Below, piece after piece: positions 33,662 to 36,658 of a DNA stretch of 36,658 nt. Numbering within the stretch: the stretch's first letter is position 1; each line of letters opens with the position of its first letter. Source of the stretch: an uncultured Clostridia bacterium. GTDB taxonomy: Bacteria; Bacillota; Clostridia; Oscillospirales; Acutalibacteraceae. The position numbers and the translations under genes were made by a program. Below the pieces are notes generated by a model. It did not search any database. It was not told where the DNA came from and saw only the letters and a program-made list of their open reading frames with translations. The stretch spans positions 1 to 36,658 of the forward strand of contig CAMJOD010000006.1 of assembly GCA_946407465.1 (NCBI GenBank), in the 5' to 3' direction.

Positions 33662-33862
33662 TCATTTTTTAGAATTAATCTCTCTACCGATAGCTGTTAC
33701 AAGAACTATTCCTGCTAAAGCGCCTATTCCTTCAAGAGTATTTCTAATGGCATATGCATGTTTATTTCGGCATGCTTCGCAATACCTATGTTTATAGCCG
33801 CTCGGCAGAACCTTTTGACATTTCTTATTCTTACAAACTCTTTTACCGGACTTGTTTTTCAT
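33662..33862 (-). CDS. Small zinc-ribbon membrane protein of unknown function
   Basis: 66 residues. Four cysteines (10, 15, 28 and 31; spacing 4, 12 and 2) with many Lys and Arg suggest a small zinc ribbon. A hydrophobic stretch at about 43-58 (LEGIGALAGIVLVTAI) could be a membrane helix, so the ribbon would face the cytoplasm or lie on the membrane. AAGGAG precedes the ATG by about 9 bases. The start overlaps the stop of the 340-residue gene by 4 bases (ATGA), so the two are very likely made together. The base composition is AT-rich compared with neighbours on both sides. No family recognised. Confidence 0.75.
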   Translation of the reverse strand: MKNKSGKRVCKNKKCQKVLPSGYKHRYCEACRNKHAYAIRNTLEGIGALAGIVLVTAIGREINSKK

Positions 33863-34881
33863 TTTTTCTTTCTCCTTTTTCGCTTATTCTCTAATAGTTT
33901 TGTATTGGGTTCACTTGGAAGTTGTTTTATCTTTTCGCTAATTTCAGGCAAGGTGTTTGACCAGTAATTTTCAGGTGAAGGATCAATCGAATCTAATCTT
34001 TGAATCAGTCCCGGAACAGATGTATATGTATCTTCGATAAAGCTCGCATAGTAAGTGAGACTCCTTTTTGCCGCCTCATGCTCTCCAAGCTCCTGATAAG
34101 CCATAGCTTCTGCAAATGAGACCATATTTACTGCACATAGACTCTCACGTATTTCACTCATTTTACTGTTGATTTCCTCAGGTTTTGCCCCAGAAAATAT
34201 CTTTTGAAAAGTATTTTCGCGTTGACCTTTGATAAAATCGACATTGCTTTTCTGGCTCAGCATTAGGAGATTTCTACTGTCCTCGGCTGCTGCAACTAAC
34301 TGTATTAGCGCTATAGCTTTCAGCTCAGGGTTTTTAATGCTAATCGCTTGTAGTAATTTCTGCTGACAGCTATATGCTGTTGCCAATCGATCATGTTCTT
34401 GTCCCATTCGCACTTCTTCGACTGCGAGTTGAACTGATTGTATAGCTTCAGCAATCTGCGCCATTTGCATTTGAGTAGAAAAATTCGTCATAGCCTGAGT
34501 AATCTCTGGTGCCACTTTTACGGATTTAAGCGGAATAGTAGCCACGATTTTTTGCGTTTTTGGATTGATAAGATTTGCCATAAGAGAGCCATCTTTTTTA
34601 GCCATTAATTTAAGGGCTCCTTTGGCAATCTGCAGTTTCTGCTTATCCGTTAACACCGCTTGCAGCGTCACATCCGGAATCGCTGCTTTTACTGCGTTAA
34701 TAAATGCCGGTGCAGTGTATAATGCTTTCTCTATTTTAGAAAAGGCTGTTTTTGCGCCTATAAACAGGGGCTTAGCAACTTCTGGTAACTGTCCAAAAAC
34801 TGCTGACAATTCTTCATTAAATTCAGATGTATCAATTATTTCTATGTTTTCAGGTGGATTGACGATTGATTCTCCGGTCAT
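33859..34881 (-). CDS. Uncharacterised helical protein in AT-rich DNA
   Basis: 340 residues, no signal peptide or clear membrane helix. I recognise no family. It looks mainly alpha-helical: an N-terminal region with KPLFIGAKTAFSKIEKAL, a middle that may form a coiled or bundled segment (QMQMAQIAEAIQSVQLAVEE), and helix pairs reminiscent of a TPR-like fold (VSFAEAMAYQELGEHEAAKR). The tail is very basic (KRKRRKKK) and could bind nucleic acid or membrane. AAAGGA lies about 10 bases before the ATG. It sits 67 bases after the methyltransferase gene with no terminator seen, so it may be read from that gene's promoter as well. Base and codon use are AT-richer than the core genes, suggesting later acquisition. 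Confidence 0.8.
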   Translation of the reverse strand: MTGESIVNPPENIEIIDTSEFNEELSAVFGQLPEVAKPLFIGAKTAFSKIEKALYTAPAFINAVKAAIPDVTLQAVLTDKQKLQIAKGALKLMAKKDGSLMANLINPKTQKIVATIPLKSVKVAPEITQAMTNFSTQMQMAQIAEAIQSVQLAVEEVRMGQEHDRLATAYSCQQKLLQAISIKNPELKAIALIQLVAAAEDSRNLLMLSQKSNVDFIKGQRENTFQKIFSGAKPEEINSKMSEIRESLCAVNMVSFAEAMAYQELGEHEAAKRSLTYYASFIEDTYTSVPGLIQRLDSIDPSPENYWSNTLPEISEKIKQLPSEPNTKLLENKRKRRKKK

Positions 34882-34948
34882 ATCAAAAAAATCCTTTCAC
34901 GATAGTTTTGCAGTGAAACTTATTTTTGTCTTTGTTATTCTCTATATG

Positions 34949-36310
34949 CTAATAAACTATTGACAACAGCGCAACACTCTCCACATGCGCCGTCCTCGGG
35001 AACATATCCACCGGCGTGACCTCCACCGTGCGGTAGCCGGCGGCTGCAAAATACTGCAAATCGCGGGCGAGGGTCGCCGGGTCGCAGGAGACGTAGACAA
35101 CGCGGTCGGGCGACATGCTGCCGATGGTCTGCACCAGCGTTTCGCCGCAGCCCTTTCGCGGCGGGTCGAGAATCACCACATCCGGCCTTGCGCCCTCTTG
35201 CGCAAGCTGTGCGGCGGCTTGCGGCGCGTCGGCACACAGAAAGCGCGCGTTGCATATACTGTTAACCGTGGCGTTGTGCTCCGCGTCGCGCACCGCGTCG
35301 GCGATTATCTCCACACCAATCAGGCGCTTGCAGTCCTTCGCCATGCTCAAGCCGATAGTGCCGGTGCCGCAGTAGAGGTCGAGCAGCGTTTCGGCGCCGG
35401 TCAGCGCGGCGTATTCTCTCGCCTTGGCATACAGCCGCTCCGCCTGTGCGCGGTTGACCTGCCAAAAGGAGAAAGGCGAAATCGTAAAGGTCAGTCCGCA
35501 GAGCTTGTCCGTAATCACGCCGCCGCCGTAGACGGTGCGGTTTTTTCTGCCGAGAATCACGTTTGTTTTTTCTCTGTTGGAATTAATAAGCACGGTTTTG
35601 AGGTTCGGCAAGCCCTCGCGCAGCATGCGCACCAGCAAATCCTCCTGCTTTAGTCCGTTGCCGTTGACCACATAGCAGACCATCAGCTCGTTTGTGACCT
35701 CGCCCAGCCGCATGTAGAGGTGGCGCAGTCTGCCCTTGCCGGTCTGCTCGTCATAGATGTCGTTGTCCGTCTGCGCCAGAAATTCGCGCGTGATGCGCAT
35801 CACGTCCGCAAAGCAGGCAGGCTGCAATGCACAGTCGGCGCAGTCGATAATGCGGTGGCTGTGAAAGGCAAAAAAGCCCATTACCGGCTTGCCATTCTTG
35901 CCGGTTCCGACGGGCAGCTGCGCCTTGTTGCGGTAGCGCAGCACACGCTCGCTTGCGATAATCGGCTTGACAGGCGCGTCGATGCCGCCGATACGCGCCA
36001 CGGCGTCCTGCACCCTTTGCTGCTTGACGCGGCACTCCTCCTCATAGGAGATATGCCGCCACACGCAGCCGCCGCACTGCGCAAAATGCGGACAGTCGGG
36101 CGTGATTCTCGCGGCGGCAGGGGAGAGAATGCGCTCAATCTTGCCGAATGCGTAGCTCTTTTTTACTTTTAAAATCCGCACCTCCAGCCGGTCGCCGACT
36201 GCGGAAAGCGGCACAAAGACCGCCATGCCGTCCTCGGTTTTGCCGACGCCGCTGCCTTCGGCGGTGGCGGAGGTGATGTTCAGATGAATGACGTCGTTTT
36301 TCTTGAGCAT
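34949..36310 (-). CDS. rlmD: 23S rRNA (uracil-5-)-methyltransferase, RlmD/RlmCD (RumA) family
   Basis: 453 residues. The N-terminal TRAM domain (about 1-60) is followed by Fe-S cluster cysteines (C73, C79 and C82 in DCPHFAQCGGC, with C160 a likely fourth). The SAM domain has LDLYCGTGTIG and VVILDPPRKGC. The catalytic cysteine lies in YVSCDPATLARDL. It methylates uracil C5 in 23S rRNA; in Bacillus one such enzyme (RlmCD) modifies both U747 and U1939, so the exact site is not certain. AAGGGA lies 8 bases before the ATG. It is divergent from murC and heads a minus-strand run that continues into the AT-rich genes. Confidence 0.93.
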   Translation of the reverse strand: MLKKNDVIHLNITSATAEGSGVGKTEDGMAVFVPLSAVGDRLEVRILKVKKSYAFGKIERILSPAAARITPDCPHFAQCGGCVWRHISYEEECRVKQQRVQDAVARIGGIDAPVKPIIASERVLRYRNKAQLPVGTGKNGKPVMGFFAFHSHRIIDCADCALQPACFADVMRITREFLAQTDNDIYDEQTGKGRLRHLYMRLGEVTNELMVCYVVNGNGLKQEDLLVRMLREGLPNLKTVLINSNREKTNVILGRKNRTVYGGGVITDKLCGLTFTISPFSFWQVNRAQAERLYAKAREYAALTGAETLLDLYCGTGTIGLSMAKDCKRLIGVEIIADAVRDAEHNATVNSICNARFLCADAPQAAAQLAQEGARPDVVILDPPRKGCGETLVQTIGSMSPDRVVYVSCDPATLARDLQYFAAAGYRTVEVTPVDMFPRTAHVESVALLSIVY

Positions 36311-36362
36311 ACAAAATTCCCTTTTAGAAATAAAGATAGATTAATTGACCGTATCTGTCTAT

Positions 36363-36391
36363 ATTCTACCATTATCGCGCCGGTTTGGCAA
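36363..36391 (-). promoter_or_regulatory. Sigma-A type promoter of the rRNA methyltransferase gene
   Basis: Reading the minus strand: TTGCCA (36391-36386), a 17-base spacer and TAGAAT (36368-36363). The expected start is near 36356, about 45 bases before the ATG. The -35 box and part of the spacer coincide with one copy of the 11-base repeat at 36379-36389. Confidence 0.7.
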
Positions 36392-36436
36392 TAAAAGAGG
36401 TGCAAAATTAGGTATTTATTTTTTTGCCGGTTTGGC
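36379..36436. repeat. Two copies of an 11-base repeat in divergent promoters, candidate operators
   Basis: GCCGGTTTGGC occurs at 36379-36389 and, in the same orientation, at 36426-36436. Each copy has short inverted ends (GCC...GGC). The first overlaps the -35 box and spacer of the methyltransferase promoter. The second fills the spacer of the murC promoter. Confidence 0.5.
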
Positions 36437-36443
36437 GTATAAT
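36415..36443 (+). promoter_or_regulatory. Candidate promoter of murC
   Basis: TATAAT at 36438-36443 with TTTATT 17 bases upstream (36415-36420), the same weak -35 as before hprK. The expected start is near 36450, about 36 bases before the murC start. Confidence 0.55.
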
Positions 36444-36485
36444 AATATTTAAAGCAGTAACAAACTGGAAATGGAGTGCGTTTTT

Positions 36486-36658
36486 TTGGATTACGACAAG
36501 CTTTTAAACGAAATAAAAAGAATACATTTTATCGGAATCGGCGGCAGCGGCATGTGTCCGATTGCGGAAATTCTGATGAGCGAGGGCTACAAAATCTCCG
36601 GCTCCGACATGAACGAGGGCGAAACGCTCGACAAAATGAAGGGCTACGGCATTCCCGT
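36486..36658 (+). CDS. murC: UDP-N-acetylmuramate-L-alanine ligase (MurC), 5' part
   Basis: The first 57 residues only; the gene runs off the window. The start is a TTG at 36486 with GGAG 9 bases upstream. The N-terminal sequence has [18 protein letters not shown], the glycine-rich dinucleotide-like motif that marks MurC, then [18 protein letters not shown]. MurC adds L-alanine to UDP-MurNAc, the step after MurB, using ATP. Later motifs cannot be checked here. Confidence 0.93.
   Translation, partial: MDYDKLLNEIKRIHFIGIGGSGMCPIAEILMSEGYKISGSDMNEGETLDKMKGYGIP

Noticed and set aside
34938-34966. Minus-strand promoter TTGTCA/TAGAGA for the 340-residue gene
   Set aside because: The spacer is 16 bases and the -10 box is poor. 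It overlaps the methyltransferase stop codon, and reading from the upstream promoter is equally likely.

Overview
The window is chromosomal DNA from an endospore-forming, moderately GC-rich member of the Clostridia. The Oscillospiraceae/Ruminococcaceae are my best guess, from gene order and codon style, without a database search. The evidence is a spoIVA gene beside a SipL-type spore-coat gene, a GerA-type germinant receptor operon, HPr kinase, WhiA, RapZ, a bifunctional Rel and Firmicutes-type gene clusters. I see no rRNA, tRNA, CRISPR array or prophage. No gene-free stretch exceeds 300 bases.

Layout. (1) 119-3136: a two-gene spore-coat operon (sipL-like, spoIVA). (2) 3344-5054: gamma and beta membrane subunits of a sodium-pumping decarboxylase, without alpha or biotin-carrier genes. 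(3) 5164-6626: a Wzz/YveK-type modulator and its bacterial tyrosine kinase. (4) 6824-8104: a single aspartate aminotransferase gene with its own promoter. (5) 8202-10783: secD-secF behind a perfect consensus promoter and a leader with several inverted repeats. (6) 10784-11838, minus strand: a DUF421-DUF4363 membrane-protein pair, divergent from (7) 11924-15004, a gerA-type operon whose third gene is about half the usual length. (8) 15130-22038 and onward: hprK, a MITE-like element, then a dense same-strand run murB-rapZ-whiA-xseB-ispA-dxs-tlyA-nadK-argR-recN-recJ-rel-exonuclease, with many 4-23 base overlaps. It joins cell-wall synthesis, isoprenoid synthesis, NAD phosphorylation, arginine control, DNA repair and the stringent response. 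(9) 31129-32772: a membrane-anchored HtrA protease. (10) 32855-34881, minus strand: three genes I cannot assign; two of them (33662-34881) lie in visibly AT-richer DNA and overlap by 4 bases. (11) 34949-36310, minus strand: a 23S rRNA uracil-5-methyltransferase, divergent from (12) the start of murC, cut by the window edge.

Points most worth checking: the AT-rich unknown two-gene module at 33662-34881; the structured leader of secDF; an 11-base repeat placed once in each of the two divergent rlmD/murC promoters; the truncated GerC protein; the missing yvcK between rapZ and whiA; and the sipL-spoIVA linkage. I found no complete, clearly new multi-gene system. The AT-rich module is the nearest candidate, and its function is unknown.
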